From the NCBI RefSeq assembly GCF_008973485.1, contig NZ_CP031223.1:3868001-3932000 (forward strand): 64,000 nucleotides of DNA. Direction: 5' to 3'. The DNA is from Psychrobacillus glaciei (GTDB lineage: Bacteria; Bacillota; Bacilli; Bacillales_A; Planococcaceae). Below the pieces are notes generated by a model. It made no database searches. It was given only the letters and a program-made list of their open reading frames with translations, and was not told the DNA's origin. The stretch's first letter is position 1. Each line of letters begins with the position of its first letter. The position numbers were made by a program, and so were the translations under genes. This document shows, one piece after another, positions 24,172 through 33,387 of this stretch.

Positions 24172-24627
24172 CTATAATTCTTTCTCCATAACAATCTTAT
24201 GGGTCCCTTTTTCACTCGTAAAAGCTTCCAGTACATCAAACCCATGCTTAATATTTAATAAGAGCATCTCTCGTCTTTTATTTCTAGAAATTGTACGAAC
24301 CTTCGTGTAGCCAAGTGATTTAATAAGCATATGTTGTCGTCGCATAAGTTCTGAAGCAATTCCTTTTCCACGATAATCAGAATGGACTCCGCCGAGCCAG
24401 CTATAAAAAGTGTCCTCTGAAAATTTATATCCAATTTTAAAGCCTACAACTCTAATCCCATCTACCGCTACAAAGATTAATACATTTTCTTTCTCTACTA
24501 ACTCTTCTTCCATAAGCTTTGCACCTTCAAATACATGCTCATGAACTTCCATAATTCCTGCAAGTATTTCAGAATTCGGTGTTGTCAGGAAATATAGGAA
24601 CTCCAAGTGGCTATTCCGATTCAACAT
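24172..24627 (-). CDS. GNAT family N-acetyltransferase
   Basis: This 151-residue protein contains the acetyl-CoA binding segment GGVHSDYRGKGIASELMRRQHMLIKSLGYTKVRTISRNKRREMLLLNIKHGFDVL, with R-G-K-G-I-A at the pyrophosphate site. It overlaps the preceding SRPBCC-domain gene by 7 bases, and with the MarR gene it forms a three-gene minus-strand unit. The acceptor is unknown. Confidence 0.84.
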   Translation of the reverse strand: MLNRNSHLEFLYFLTTPNSEILAGIMEVHEHVFEGAKLMEEELVEKENVLIFVAVDGIRVVGFKIGYKFSEDTFYSWLGGVHSDYRGKGIASELMRRQHMLIKSLGYTKVRTISRNKRREMLLLNIKHGFDVLEAFTSEKGTHKIVMEKEL

Positions 24628-25082
24628 CTTTCACCCATCTCTGCAATCTTTTTTAACTCAATTGCTCTAGTAATAATAAAGTTTTTCATGTATTTTTCTA
24701 AAAACAATTTATCAGCTATTTTTCCAACTAAACCAAAAGGTGATTTATACTCGAATGTATCCTTCATCAAAGTTCCACTTCCACGTTCTTCAAACTCATG
24801 CGTATGAGTAAATGAATGAAAAGCACCTTTCACCATAACATCCACAAACTTATATGGCTCATTCATTTCTATAATCTTGGCTGTCAACCTTTGCTTAACA
24901 CAAAAGTGGGTTGCCTCCCACGTGATACTTTCCCCAAGATTCAAAAGACCCTTCGTTGCCCCAGTGACCGCTTTTTCATTCGTATTCCTAGTAGTTTTTG
25001 TATGAATCTCCACATGTCTAGCAAAATCAAAACACTTATTAATAGGAGCCTCCATATATGTAGTATGTTTTATAACAGGCAT
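24621..25082 (-). CDS. SRPBCC family (START-like) protein
   Basis: The 153-residue protein fits the helix-grip fold of the SRPBCC/polyketide-cyclase superfamily: an N-terminal strand IKHTTYMEAPINKCFDFARHVEIH, WEATHFCVKQRLTAKIIEMNEPYKFVDVM and a long C-terminal helix LEKYMKNFIITRAIELKKIAE. Members bind hydrophobic ligands. The gene begins 15 bases after the MarR gene and overlaps the acetyltransferase gene, which suggests regulation by that MarR protein. Confidence 0.8.
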   Translation of the reverse strand: MPVIKHTTYMEAPINKCFDFARHVEIHTKTTRNTNEKAVTGATKGLLNLGESITWEATHFCVKQRLTAKIIEMNEPYKFVDVMVKGAFHSFTHTHEFEERGSGTLMKDTFEYKSPFGLVGKIADKLFLEKYMKNFIITRAIELKKIAEMGERC

Positions 25083-25097
25083 ATGAACACCTACCTC

Positions 25098-25529
25098 TTA
25101 CTTTTCCTTGTCACTCAAATTTTGGAGTATCTTTTCGTATAAGGTTAGCAGCTGTTGAAGTTCTTCCTCACTTAATGCACTAAATAATTCAATGTGAAGC
25201 TTTTCTCCTTTTACTATCGCCTCTTGTAGTAATTCTTTTCCTTTTGGGGTAATTTTAAGCAAAACATTGCGGCGATCCTCTTCATTGTATATTCTTTCTA
25301 CATATTTTTCTTTTACAAGTTTTGTAGAAATGTTCGTGATAGCTCCCGGCGTGTATCCTAAATTTGATGCCAACACCGTGGATTTCTGAAGTCCATTTTT
25401 ATTAAGCTCTGATAAAACGAGTATTGGGGACAAACCAATACTTTTGTTAAACGATTTTGTAAATCTAACTATTGTTTCATTCGATAAGGTTTCGAATTTT
25501 CGTATCACTTTAAAAATATCTTGTTCCAA
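25098..25529 (-). CDS. MarR family transcriptional regulator
   Basis: The 143-residue protein has a central winged helix (LQKSTVLASNLGYTPGAITNISTKLVKEKYVERIYNEEDRRNVLLKITPKG) flanked by dimerisation helices, as in MarR. The start is TTG at 25529, six bases after GGAGGAG. A reading from 25544 would begin inside that site. The two genes downstream (SRPBCC and GNAT) are likely its operon partners. The ligand is unknown. Confidence 0.87.
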   Translation of the reverse strand: MEQDIFKVIRKFETLSNETIVRFTKSFNKSIGLSPILVLSELNKNGLQKSTVLASNLGYTPGAITNISTKLVKEKYVERIYNEEDRRNVLLKITPKGKELLQEAIVKGEKLHIELFSALSEEELQQLLTLYEKILQNLSDKEK

Positions 25530-25595
25530 TGCAAACTCCTCCAAAATATAAACGTCATTACAGTTATTTTAGCTTACTTTTTAAAGAATTGGCTT

Positions 25596-27191
25596 TTATT
25601 TTTTATAATAGGCACGTGACACGAGTAATCCAACCGCCCCAAGAGTGATGAATAGCAATGCTTTAACAGGTACTGAAACAAATGGTAGGTCTAACAAAAT
25701 AATTTTTGCTAAAGTAAAAAACAATATACCAACACCAGCATACTTTCCTTGTTGTAACGAATACCGGCGACTTAATAACATATATAGAATTGCTACAGCA
25801 ACCCATAAAGAACTTGTAAATACACGCTCCATATTACTTCCGGAATCTCCTACAAAAATACTAGCAATCATATGTAAAAAGTATAATAACAAAATGCTGA
25901 AATAGGCTATTCCAATATTAAAAACCATATACTTGTTCTGTTTGCTAATAACTGCAAGCAAATAAATTCCATAGCCAGTTATCGCTATAAAGACTAGCCA
26001 GTGTAACATCTCCCACGAAAGCCAACTAGTAATGGGAGTGTAGAATACATAGTACAATGCGATAAAGTAGGTGATACCACAAAGAGTTGCGTGTAATATA
26101 TGATTGAACTTTTTATACACTAACAAGTAAATAATACTCAAGCCAACAATTCCTTCAAAGAATAAATCATCTATTAGTAACTGCATAAGCATTAACAAAC
26201 CGATTGAACCATTTGCAATAAAAATAGGCGTACGAATCAAGTCGTTCTTATTTATATACAGGCAAACTCCATACACAAGTGCAATGACCACTAATAAAAC
26301 GGATGCTTCATTTTCTGTGAAAACAATCTGAACCCACATTGCAGTGAAAAGCATCACTGAAAAAAGTGTATAAGCCTGATCCTTTAACATTCGTTTTGTT
26401 TTCAAGAAGCCAACCAATAAAGCTCCATGCTGTAGCAAAATCGGAAGAACAGCAATCCATTTGAATGCTTCGGGTATATTAGTAAAAATAAAAAATACTA
26501 CAATAGCTATTTGTAGGAAAATAACAGAGATATAATATAAAGCTTTATAACTATATCGAAGTGCTATCCACAAGAAAAGTATAAAGAGGAGGGCTTCATA
26601 AAATGAAAAAAGCGGAATATTTGGTGAAACACTTTTAATCAAAAATGGGACAAATACTCCTCCTATAGTGGAAACAATTCCAATTCCTTGTGATTTGAAT
26701 TTATAAGTTAGAAATAACCCCAATATAATCCAAGTTACATTTAAAACAAAGGATATTCCAGGTCCAGTCATCGCATAGAGTTGATGCATTGCAAAAGTGG
26801 TTAACATGAAAATAGGAATAGCCCCGCCTAGTAGCATTTGACCTAAATTTTTTCGACCTTGTTTTATTTGCCATACACCTAATCCCATTAGTATGAAACC
26901 AACGATAAATCCAAGTACAACTTTTACTTGACCATTTAAAATACCGTAATCAGAGGCTGCCTTGAATGCCCAAAGGATACCTACAATAAAAACAATTATA
27001 AATAAAGGGGGCAAGATTTTCTGAAATATAAGCGTATCCCATTCAATTGCTGTTTTTTCTTGTTGTTTCGTATGTACAATAGGATTTTGAGGTGGAACGA
27101 TAGATTGTTTCATATATAATTGTTCTTCTAAAAAACGAACACGCTCTTCCAAGTGTGCTACTCTTTTTTCTAGAACTTTATTCTCTCCCAT
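25596..27191 (-). CDS. DUF2339 multi-pass membrane protein
   Basis: The 531-residue protein begins with a coiled coil (KVLEKRVAHLEERVRFLEEQL, about residues 5-25), a short linker, and then about 14 hydrophobic segments filling residues 50-530. This layout is that of the DUF2339 family, large bacterial membrane proteins of unknown function. It is a single gene starting 184 bases from the divergent NUDIX gene. The ribosome site is GAAGGAGGG. Confidence 0.82.
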   Translation of the reverse strand: MGENKVLEKRVAHLEERVRFLEEQLYMKQSIVPPQNPIVHTKQQEKTAIEWDTLIFQKILPPLFIIVFIVGILWAFKAASDYGILNGQVKVVLGFIVGFILMGLGVWQIKQGRKNLGQMLLGGAIPIFMLTTFAMHQLYAMTGPGISFVLNVTWIILGLFLTYKFKSQGIGIVSTIGGVFVPFLIKSVSPNIPLFSFYEALLFILFLWIALRYSYKALYYISVIFLQIAIVVFFIFTNIPEAFKWIAVLPILLQHGALLVGFLKTKRMLKDQAYTLFSVMLFTAMWVQIVFTENEASVLLVVIALVYGVCLYINKNDLIRTPIFIANGSIGLLMLMQLLIDDLFFEGIVGLSIIYLLVYKKFNHILHATLCGITYFIALYYVFYTPITSWLSWEMLHWLVFIAITGYGIYLLAVISKQNKYMVFNIGIAYFSILLLYFLHMIASIFVGDSGSNMERVFTSSLWVAVAILYMLLSRRYSLQQGKYAGVGILFFTLAKIILLDLPFVSVPVKALLFITLGAVGLLVSRAYYKK

Positions 27192-27375
27192 TTAAACCCT
27201 CCTTCTGAATAGCTTCTACTCATACTATTAGACAAATGATGAGAATATCCTTTATTTATCCTCTTCGTTCTTTTTTCAGACTGACAATTAATATTAGTTC
27301 ATTCATTATTTTCACTCTTTACGATTAATTATTGTTATACTTTTACTATTAAAGAAGATACGAGGAGAATTACAC

Positions 27376-27762
27376 ATGAGAAACCGAGGAGCCACTGTCA
27401 TTATCGAAAACGGCCGTGTTGCGCTTATCAAAAGAACAAAACCGCATATGACCTATTATGTATTTCCAGGTGGTGGCATAGAAAGTGGTGAAACCCCGGA
27501 ACAAGCAGCAATTCGAGAAACGTACGAAGAACTCGGCGTTAACATCCGAATTCAACGCTTACTAAAAGTACTAGAGCAAAATGGAACACAGCATTTTTTC
27601 TTAGCAGATATTGTAGGTGGAAACTTTGGGACAGGTACAGGAGAAGAATATACACATACTTCTATTGAACGCGGAACTTACGAACCAGTATGGTTGGATA
27701 TCGATGACCTTTCTTCCTTTGAAGTTCGCGCTCGAGAAATTGTGGATATAATTCTCTCTTAA
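27376..27762 (+). CDS. NUDIX hydrolase
   Basis: The 128-residue protein carries the Nudix box GGGIESGETPEQAAIRETYEELGV at about residues 33-56. HMTYYVFPGGG before it is typical of MutT-like enzymes that clean up damaged or excess nucleotides. GAGGAG precedes the ATG. It is transcribed divergently from the DUF2339 gene. This is the third NUDIX gene in the window, and the three are not recent duplicates of each other. Confidence 0.86.
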   Translation: MRNRGATVIIENGRVALIKRTKPHMTYYVFPGGGIESGETPEQAAIRETYEELGVNIRIQRLLKVLEQNGTQHFFLADIVGGNFGTGTGEEYTHTSIERGTYEPVWLDIDDLSSFEVRAREIVDIILS

Positions 27763-27896
27763 TCAAAAATCACTTGTTGTTTTTAAGTTTAGATTTCCAA
27801 CCTTAGTTTGAAGTTAGTTGAACAGTCCAAAGTTAGCACAAAATGACAGGATTCATCGTTCATAACATCTTATGATATATGCAAGGAGTGAAGGCC

Positions 27897-28760
27897 ATGG
27901 GATGGGTGGAGTCGATTCAAAAAGCAATTAACTATATGGAAGATCATTTACTAGATGAGTTGAAAATGGAACAAATCGCGAAAGAAGCAAATTCTTCGGT
28001 ATTCCATTTTCAACGAACGTTTGCGATTTTAACGAATATATCCGTAGCAGATTATATCCGACAAAGACGATTAACATTAGCCGCACAGGAATTAATGAAT
28101 ACAGATAACAAAATAATCGATCTCTCCTATAAATATGGCTACGATACTCCCGAAGCTTTTACAAAAGCCTTTCGCAAACAACACAGCATAACGCCTAGTG
28201 AAGCACGAAAGAAACTAGGTAAATTAAAATCATACAACCGCCTGGTAATCCAGGTGAGCTTGAGAGGAGCCGAACCGATGAAGTACAAAATTGTAGAGAA
28301 AGAAAGTTTTCAAGTAGTTGGAGTAAAAAGAACGTACAATTGTAAAAACGGAGAAAACTTCCAAGGAATCCCTGTGTTCTGGGATGAAGTAAATGCAGAT
28401 GGCACAGATAACTTGCTGTTTCAATTAAACAATGGAACAGTAGAAGGTGTGCTAGGAGTGTGCGTTGCAGACAAGGATTATCAAGAGAACAGCTTGATTG
28501 ATTATTGGATTGCAACAACTCGTGAAGGGGATGTACCAGAGAAATTTTTAGGAATGGAAATCCCAGCTTCTAAATGGGTAGTTTTTGAAGTACATGGCCC
28601 AATGCCCGATGCTATGCAAAACACATGGAAGCAAATTTTTTCTGAATGGTTTCCATCTAACCCTTACGAGCACGCAGGTACACCAGAGTTAGAAGTGTAC
28701 TCCGATGGGAACGCGTCTAGTCCGGATTATTATTCAGAAATTTGGATTCCGGTAAAATAA
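27897..28760 (+). CDS. AraC-type regulator with GyrI-like ligand domain
   Basis: The 287-residue protein has two AraC helix-turn-helix motifs at the N-terminus (about 8-105; VFHFQRTFAILTNISVADYIRQRRL and YGYDTPEAFTKAFRKQHSITPSEARK), then a GyrI-like effector domain (about 125-287; YKIVEKESFQVVGVKRTY and the final LEVYSDGNASSPDYYSEIWIPVK). Proteins of this design (Rob, BmrR-like) bind hydrophobic drugs. Start ATG 27897 is nine bases after AAGGAG. The gene stands alone with a terminator, so its targets lie elsewhere. Confidence 0.9.
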   Translation: MGWVESIQKAINYMEDHLLDELKMEQIAKEANSSVFHFQRTFAILTNISVADYIRQRRLTLAAQELMNTDNKIIDLSYKYGYDTPEAFTKAFRKQHSITPSEARKKLGKLKSYNRLVIQVSLRGAEPMKYKIVEKESFQVVGVKRTYNCKNGENFQGIPVFWDEVNADGTDNLLFQLNNGTVEGVLGVCVADKDYQENSLIDYWIATTREGDVPEKFLGMEIPASKWVVFEVHGPMPDAMQNTWKQIFSEWFPSNPYEHAGTPELEVYSDGNASSPDYYSEIWIPVK

Positions 28761-28762
28761 TA

Positions 28763-28815
28763 AAAAAAAGTATCACCTAAGTAGTAAAAACTACTCCTTG
28801 GGTGATACTTTATTA
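28763..28815. terminator. Terminator after the AraC-type regulator
   Basis: AAAGTATCACC (28768-28778) pairs with 28801-28811, with further inner pairing AGTAG/CTACT. An A8 run precedes it and TTTATTA follows, so it may work in both directions. Confidence 0.8.
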
Positions 28816-28877
28816 CGGCAAAGTTTATTCCAGTTCGTTTATCATCCGATCTTTCTGGTTCATCATCCGATTCTCCA

Positions 28878-29273
28878 TTAATTAGCTAGATTCAACTGCC
28901 ATGATACCCCAAACTTATCTTGTATCCAGCCAAATTTTTTGCTGAATGGATACTTGTCAATTGGCATTAATGACTGTCCACCCTCTAATAGCTTATCATA
29001 GGCTTCATCAATTTCTTCTTCCGAATCACACTCAACAAATAAAGATAAAGAAGGTGTGAATGTGAACGCATGTTGAACAAAACTATCTGTACACAAAAAC
29101 TCTTGCCCATTAATATTGAATGCCGCTTGTGATACTTCTCCTTCTTTTCCAGGTCCATCTGCACCGTAGTGAGCAAGCCTAATTATTTTGAAATCCCTGA
29201 AAACTGATGTGTAAAAGTTTATTGCAGCTTCTGCTTGGCCTTCGAACATTAGAAATGGTGTGATTTTAGACAT
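28878..29273 (-). CDS. VOC family protein, PhnB-like
   Basis: The 131-residue protein starts at ATG 29273 nine bases after GAGGGAG. It has the PhnB/YdcA-type glyoxalase fold: PFLMFEGQAEAAINFYTSVFRD, DGPGKEGEVSQAAFNINGQEFLCTDS and a terminal FGWIQDKFGVSWQLNL. Such proteins are metal-dependent or simply ligand-binding, and many are called 3-demethylubiquinone methyltransferase-like although they have no methyltransferase fold. The substrate is unknown. Confidence 0.85.
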   Translation of the reverse strand: MSKITPFLMFEGQAEAAINFYTSVFRDFKIIRLAHYGADGPGKEGEVSQAAFNINGQEFLCTDSFVQHAFTFTPSLSLFVECDSEEEIDEAYDKLLEGGQSLMPIDKYPFSKKFGWIQDKFGVSWQLNLAN

Positions 29274-29366
29274 AGTATTAAACTCCCTCACATTTTATTT
29301 AATTTTAACATTCCCTTATTTTTATGGAGGAATGAAAATTCCCTGTTTTTATGTTACTGTTTTGAT

Positions 29367-29840
29367 ATGAAAAAAATAATTCCTCTATTCGTTTTACTTA
29401 TCATCGTGTTCATTGCATCTGGACAATCATCTGAACAGCAATCACTTATCCCTTTATTAGAGACGTGGCTGCCAAATAAACCACTAGAATCTTTTCTTTC
29501 TTATCTTCAAATTCCATATTGGGGCATTCTAGTTTCTATAGAGGAACGTGGTTACTATCCCTTTATCGAGTTTTTAATTCGAAAAGGTACGCATTTTTTC
29601 TATTTTGGAATGATCGCTCTTGCAGTTTATGCTGCCTTGCCGAAATTCAAATATCGGTTCCTGACTGCAGCAATTCTGACCATGTTCTTTGCCATTTTCG
29701 ATGAATTTCACCAGTCATTAACAAGCGGACGTACAGCTACTGCTCAGGACGTCATGCTCGATACAGTTGGTGCCATTAGTGCACTTCTATTATGGAAGTT
29801 TATTAAAATAATAGAACAAAGGAGATTCGCAAAGGAGTAA
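29367..29840 (+). CDS. VanZ family membrane protein
   Basis: The 157-residue protein has four hydrophobic segments and the VanZ landmarks RKGTHFFYFGMIALAVY (about residues 72-88) and FAIFDEFHQSLTSGRTATAQDVMLDTVGA (about 110-138). VanZ of the glycopeptide cluster gives teicoplanin tolerance, while most chromosomal homologues have unknown roles. The ATG has no ribosome site of its own. A 12-codon ORF preceded by GGAGG (29332-29370) ends across its start codon (ATGA), so initiation may depend on coupling. Confidence 0.85.
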   Translation: MKKIIPLFVLLIIVFIASGQSSEQQSLIPLLETWLPNKPLESFLSYLQIPYWGILVSIEERGYYPFIEFLIRKGTHFFYFGMIALAVYAALPKFKYRFLTAAILTMFFAIFDEFHQSLTSGRTATAQDVMLDTVGAISALLLWKFIKIIEQRRFAKE

Positions 29841-29950
29841 TCCTTTAGCGAGTTTTCTTCCATAGAAAGACAAGTCCAAACGTGAAAGAGTTAGAACAAG
29901 CTTCAAGTGAATGATAGGCTTAACCTGAACTTTTCTGCTTACCTTTTGGA

Positions 29951-30454
29951 TTATAAGATTAGTACCATATGATCCTCATCGTAGTATGTATCTTCCACCT
30001 TTAGCGCTTTTTCTTCCACACCAAAAACTTTAAATCCTAACTGTATGTAAAGTTTCTTTGCTGCTTCATTGGTCGATACAACAGACAGATTAAGTTTTTC
30101 AATTCCTTCAATCGTTTTAGCTTTATTTATTGCTTCATTGACCAATGCTTTGCCAACACCTTGCCCACGCGTCTCAGGTCTCACGTACATCGCGTAAATA
30201 TTCGCTCGGTGGTTCAATTTTAATGAACTCTCCCGAACTAAAGTAACCATTCCCACAAGCTTATTCTGAATGAATGCCCCGAATGTATAGTTTCCTTCCG
30301 TTCGCAGATTATTTTCTACTCGTTCAATCGGATTGGTTCTTTGTATCGCTTCCTCATAACTTGAGGCAAATGATTCTGGACTTAGCTTGAGTGCTTCTAA
30401 TCTTAAATCCCAATAAGTTGCTGCATCATCTGCTGTTAATAGTTTTATTTCCAT
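29951..30454 (-). CDS. GNAT family N-acetyltransferase
   Basis: The 167-residue protein shows RANIYAMYVRPETRGQGVGKALVNEAINKA (about residues 85-114), the acetyl-CoA motif R-G-Q-G-V-G, and AAKKLYIQLGFKVFGVE near the end. It is the last of three overlapping minus-strand genes (acetyltransferase, nucleotidyltransferase, acetyltransferase) and overlaps the nucleotidyltransferase gene by 29 bases. The acceptor could be a small molecule such as an amine or a drug, and this is not shown. Confidence 0.85.
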   Translation of the reverse strand: MEIKLLTADDAATYWDLRLEALKLSPESFASSYEEAIQRTNPIERVENNLRTEGNYTFGAFIQNKLVGMVTLVRESSLKLNHRANIYAMYVRPETRGQGVGKALVNEAINKAKTIEGIEKLNLSVVSTNEAAKKLYIQLGFKVFGVEEKALKVEDTYYDEDHMVLIL

Positions 30455-31268
30455 AGTTACCCCTCTTTAAAAAGTCTTCTTTATATAATTGATGTGTATA
30501 CAATATAAAATCTCTACAATCTTTTGCTCTTTTTATTTTGTTTTTATATAATGATTTCTTATTTGCATTTGATCGAATTCGTGCACCTTCATTTAAAAGA
30601 AGATGCCATTTTTCTGGCAGTGTGGCCAAACATAACTTAACAGCTTCATCTTTCGAAAAAATAGCTTGTTGTTCAAGCGAGCATATGATTCTACTAATCG
30701 TACAAGTTGTGAATTCTATCATACTATCGAACAAAAATAGATACCTTTTTTTAGTCTTGGTGAACCAGTATTTGTTCACATTATATTCCAACGTTTTCAA
30801 GATATCATCCCATTCAGTGGGAAGATTTAATTCTGCTATTGGTGTACCTTGCAGCGCAATCCCATGCCGTTTTAAAACCCACCATGTAATATGATTAACA
30901 TCCCAATGCCCCAAACTTACTTTTCCATCCGAGCAATATGGATACATCGGTTGCTCTTCATTTGTTTTGCCCACTAAACTTGCTTGAACGTAAACCCCGT
31001 CCATACGTTTTCCAAATTCATAATTGTTCATTTGTGAATGGATTGCTTTAATAGCCCCCACTTCTTGATCACTTAGTTCGCGCTTCAATAAAACAATAAA
31101 GTCGATATCGCTTTTCTGTTCATTAAAAGCCCCTAAAGCAATCGATCCATAAATATAAACACCTTCCATAATATTTTCAGGTAAATGTTTATTGAGCGCT
31201 CCTACAAATAGTTGTGTAAAAGCTTGAACTCTCTTTGGCAGACGTTCATTCATATTTTTTGTACTCAT
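30426..31268 (-). CDS. aadA-like aminoglycoside nucleotidyltransferase (DUF4111)
   Basis: The 280-residue protein has the nucleotidyltransferase signature YGSIALGAFNEQKSDIDF (about residues 41-58, GS then D-x-D) and a C-terminal helical region of the AadA/ANT(9) type (MIEFTTCTISRIICSLEQQAIFSKDEAV). Relatives adenylylate streptomycin and spectinomycin. The C-terminal WLLLNEGARIRSN-like stretch is similar but I cannot confirm drug resistance. It overlaps acetyltransferase genes on both sides, by 29 and 23 bases. ATG 31253 is a possible alternative start. Confidence 0.75.
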   Translation of the reverse strand: MSTKNMNERLPKRVQAFTQLFVGALNKHLPENIMEGVYIYGSIALGAFNEQKSDIDFIVLLKRELSDQEVGAIKAIHSQMNNYEFGKRMDGVYVQASLVGKTNEEQPMYPYCSDGKVSLGHWDVNHITWWVLKRHGIALQGTPIAELNLPTEWDDILKTLEYNVNKYWFTKTKKRYLFLFDSMIEFTTCTISRIICSLEQQAIFSKDEAVKLCLATLPEKWHLLLNEGARIRSNANKKSLYKNKIKRAKDCRDFILYTHQLYKEDFLKRGNYGNKTINSR

Positions 31269-31806
31269 CTTTCAAAATGGAACATACCGAAGCATCACAA
31301 AAACGTCCCTTTTCAAAGGAAGATTTCCGCAAAGTTCCTTCATAGATAAAACCTGCTTTTTCAAGCGTCTTTTTAGAAGCTGTGTTTTCTGGATCATATA
31401 GAGCTTCGATTCGAAAGAGCCCCATTTCTTCAAAACCGTATTGTATTACATGTGGTAGAACCTCTGCCATAACCCCTTGTTGCCAATACTCCGGTGTTAC
31501 TTCAAACCCTACTTCTGCTTTGAAGTGTTCCTTTTCCCAACAGTGATAACCACAGCTTCCGATTATTTTATTTTCATCTTTAGTTGCAATTCCCCAGCGA
31601 ATGCCTGCGTTGCTCACAAAGCGTTTTTGCCAGTTTTCAATTAATTGAATAGCTTCATCCACATCCGTAAACGTATCCAAATCATAGTACTTTGTTACTT
31701 CATCTTTTGAAAAATAATGAAATACTGCATTTGCATCACTTATTTCTATTGAACGCATTAGATAACGTTCTGTCTCTATATGCGGAAAATTATTGAATGT
31801 AATCAT
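31246..31806 (-). CDS. RimJ/RimL-type GNAT acetyltransferase
   Basis: The 186-residue protein begins with FPHIETERYLMRSIEISDANAVFHYF, the common start of ribosomal-protein-type (RimJ/RimL) acetyltransferases. It has EVGFEVTPEYWQQGVMAEVLPHVIQYGFEEMGLFRIEALYDPENTASKKTLEKAGF, which includes the acetyl-CoA site. It overlaps the nucleotidyltransferase gene by 23 bases and starts the three-gene unit. Its substrate may be a protein N-terminus or a small molecule. Confidence 0.87.
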   Translation of the reverse strand: MITFNNFPHIETERYLMRSIEISDANAVFHYFSKDEVTKYYDLDTFTDVDEAIQLIENWQKRFVSNAGIRWGIATKDENKIIGSCGYHCWEKEHFKAEVGFEVTPEYWQQGVMAEVLPHVIQYGFEEMGLFRIEALYDPENTASKKTLEKAGFIYEGTLRKSSFEKGRFCDASVCSILKDEYKKYE

Positions 31807-31884
31807 GAAATCCCTCCTACTAGTTTTATTCGAGAAGAATAATGAAAAATCCTTTGTAGGAGAGGTATTCGTTATTATAATTCT

Positions 31885-33087
31885 TTAAATTCTTTGTTCA
31901 GCATTTAAATATCCAATCAATTCATCCATATCCATTTCTCCAATACTTCCTTCTTTATGCTTTCTCACAGAGACCATACCATGCTCCATTTCCTGGTCTC
32001 CAATTATCAACATATACGGATGCTTTTGCAGTGCGGCTTCGCGTATTTTCAAACCAATTTTCTCTATTCGGTCATCCATTTCAACGCGATATCCCTCTTG
32101 TTCAAGTCGTTGTTTTACTCCTACTGCATACGAAACATGTGCATCTGCTATAGGTAAAATTTTCACTTGAACAGGTGCCAGCCAAAGTGGAAAGCTTCCT
32201 TGAAAATGTTCCAAAAGAATAGCCATAAAACGTTCGATGGATCCATAAATTGCACGGTGAATCATAATTGGTTGATGTAGTTGATTGTCCTCGTCGATAT
32301 ATTGACATTTGAACTTTTCAGGCATTTGAAAATCAAGCTGCACTGTTCCACATTGCCAACTACGTCCAAGAGAATCTAAAATATGAAAATCGATTTTAGG
32401 ACCATAAAATGCCCCGTCCCCTTCATTTACTTGATAATCTAATTGTTTTTTCTTTAAAACTGATTCAAGCGCTAGCTCTGCTTGATCCCAAACTTCTACT
32501 GCACCCATAAAATCTTCTGGACGAGTAGAAAGCTCTATTCTATAGCTAAAACCAAACTCTGAATAAAATTCATCCACTAAATCCAACACTTTATCTATTT
32601 CAGTTTCTATTTGTTCCTCACGTACAAAAAGATGTGCATCATCTTGAGTAAATGCTCGAACCCGTAACAGTCCATTTAATGATCCTGATAGTTCATGACG
32701 GTGAACTAATCCAAGCTCTGCATAACGAATAGGTAGCTCCCTGTAGCTTCTTTTTTTGCTATTAAAAATAAGTACTGCTCCTGGGCAACTCATTGGCTTA
32801 ATCGCGTATTTTTGTTCATCTACATCTGAAAAATACATATTTTCATGATAATGATCCCAGTGTCCCGACTTCTCCCAAAGTTCTTGTTTCATCATTATCG
32901 GAGTTTTAATCTCTTGATATCCTGCCTTTTGATGCTTCATTCTCCATAAACTTTCAAGCTCATTACGCAACACCATACCTTTTGGCAAATAAAAAGGCAT
33001 GCCTGGCGCTTCTTCACTAGACATAAATAGTTCTAACTTTTGACCTAATTTCTGATGACTAACTCTTTCTTCTGCTTTTGCTGACAT
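31885..33087 (-). CDS. thrZ: Threonyl-tRNA synthetase lacking the N-terminal editing domains
   Basis: The 400-residue protein starts at ATG 33087 (MSAKAEERVS) with GGAGGA upstream. It contains only the class II catalytic core (about 20-305; motif 2 region with LVHRHELSGSLNGLLRVRAFTQDDAH, MSCPGAV cysteine and MIHRAIYGSIERFMAILLEHF) and the anticodon-binding domain (about 310-400). The TGS and editing domains, some 240 residues in normal bacterial ThrRS, are absent, so mischarged serine could not be removed in cis. Two tandem threonine T-boxes precede it. The name follows the Bacillus inducible ThrRS, and homology to it is partial. Confidence 0.9.
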   Translation of the reverse strand: MSAKAEERVSHQKLGQKLELFMSSEEAPGMPFYLPKGMVLRNELESLWRMKHQKAGYQEIKTPIMMKQELWEKSGHWDHYHENMYFSDVDEQKYAIKPMSCPGAVLIFNSKKRSYRELPIRYAELGLVHRHELSGSLNGLLRVRAFTQDDAHLFVREEQIETEIDKVLDLVDEFYSEFGFSYRIELSTRPEDFMGAVEVWDQAELALESVLKKKQLDYQVNEGDGAFYGPKIDFHILDSLGRSWQCGTVQLDFQMPEKFKCQYIDEDNQLHQPIMIHRAIYGSIERFMAILLEHFQGSFPLWLAPVQVKILPIADAHVSYAVGVKQRLEQEGYRVEMDDRIEKIGLKIREAALQKHPYMLIIGDQEMEHGMVSVRKHKEGSIGEMDMDELIGYLNAEQRI

Positions 33088-33117
33088 TGTAAATTCCTCC
33101 ATTTTTTTATTTTATTA

Positions 33118-33370
33118 AATACAAAAAGACCACACCCATCCCGGCAAAGGGACGAGTGTGGTCGTGGTTCCACCCTAATTCTGCAACACAAAGAATGTAT
33201 TGCGCTCATACAAGATAACGGTTTTCCCGATTATGGATAATCACATGAATGCTTTCCCCATAATAGCTCCAAGGTGGTAAATCATTCGGTTTCCTTCAGG
33301 GCTCTCAGCCAATGACCCTGTTCTCTGATAAGAGAAATGAAAATGATTCATATCCTTTTCTTCGCTTCAT
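33118..33370 (-). promoter_or_regulatory. Threonine T-box riboswitch, gene-proximal copy
   Basis: On the minus strand, Stem I sequence with AGGGTCATTGGCTGAGAGCC is followed by specifier ACC (33278-33276, threonine), the T-box GGGTGGAACCACG (around 33163-33177), and a terminator whose arms GACCACACTCGTCCC and GGGATGGGTGTGGTC end in TTTTT (33121-33163). It lies directly before thrZ. Uncharged threonine tRNA would be needed for read-through. Confidence 0.93.
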
Positions 33371-33387
33371 TATTTGATTATAAATAC

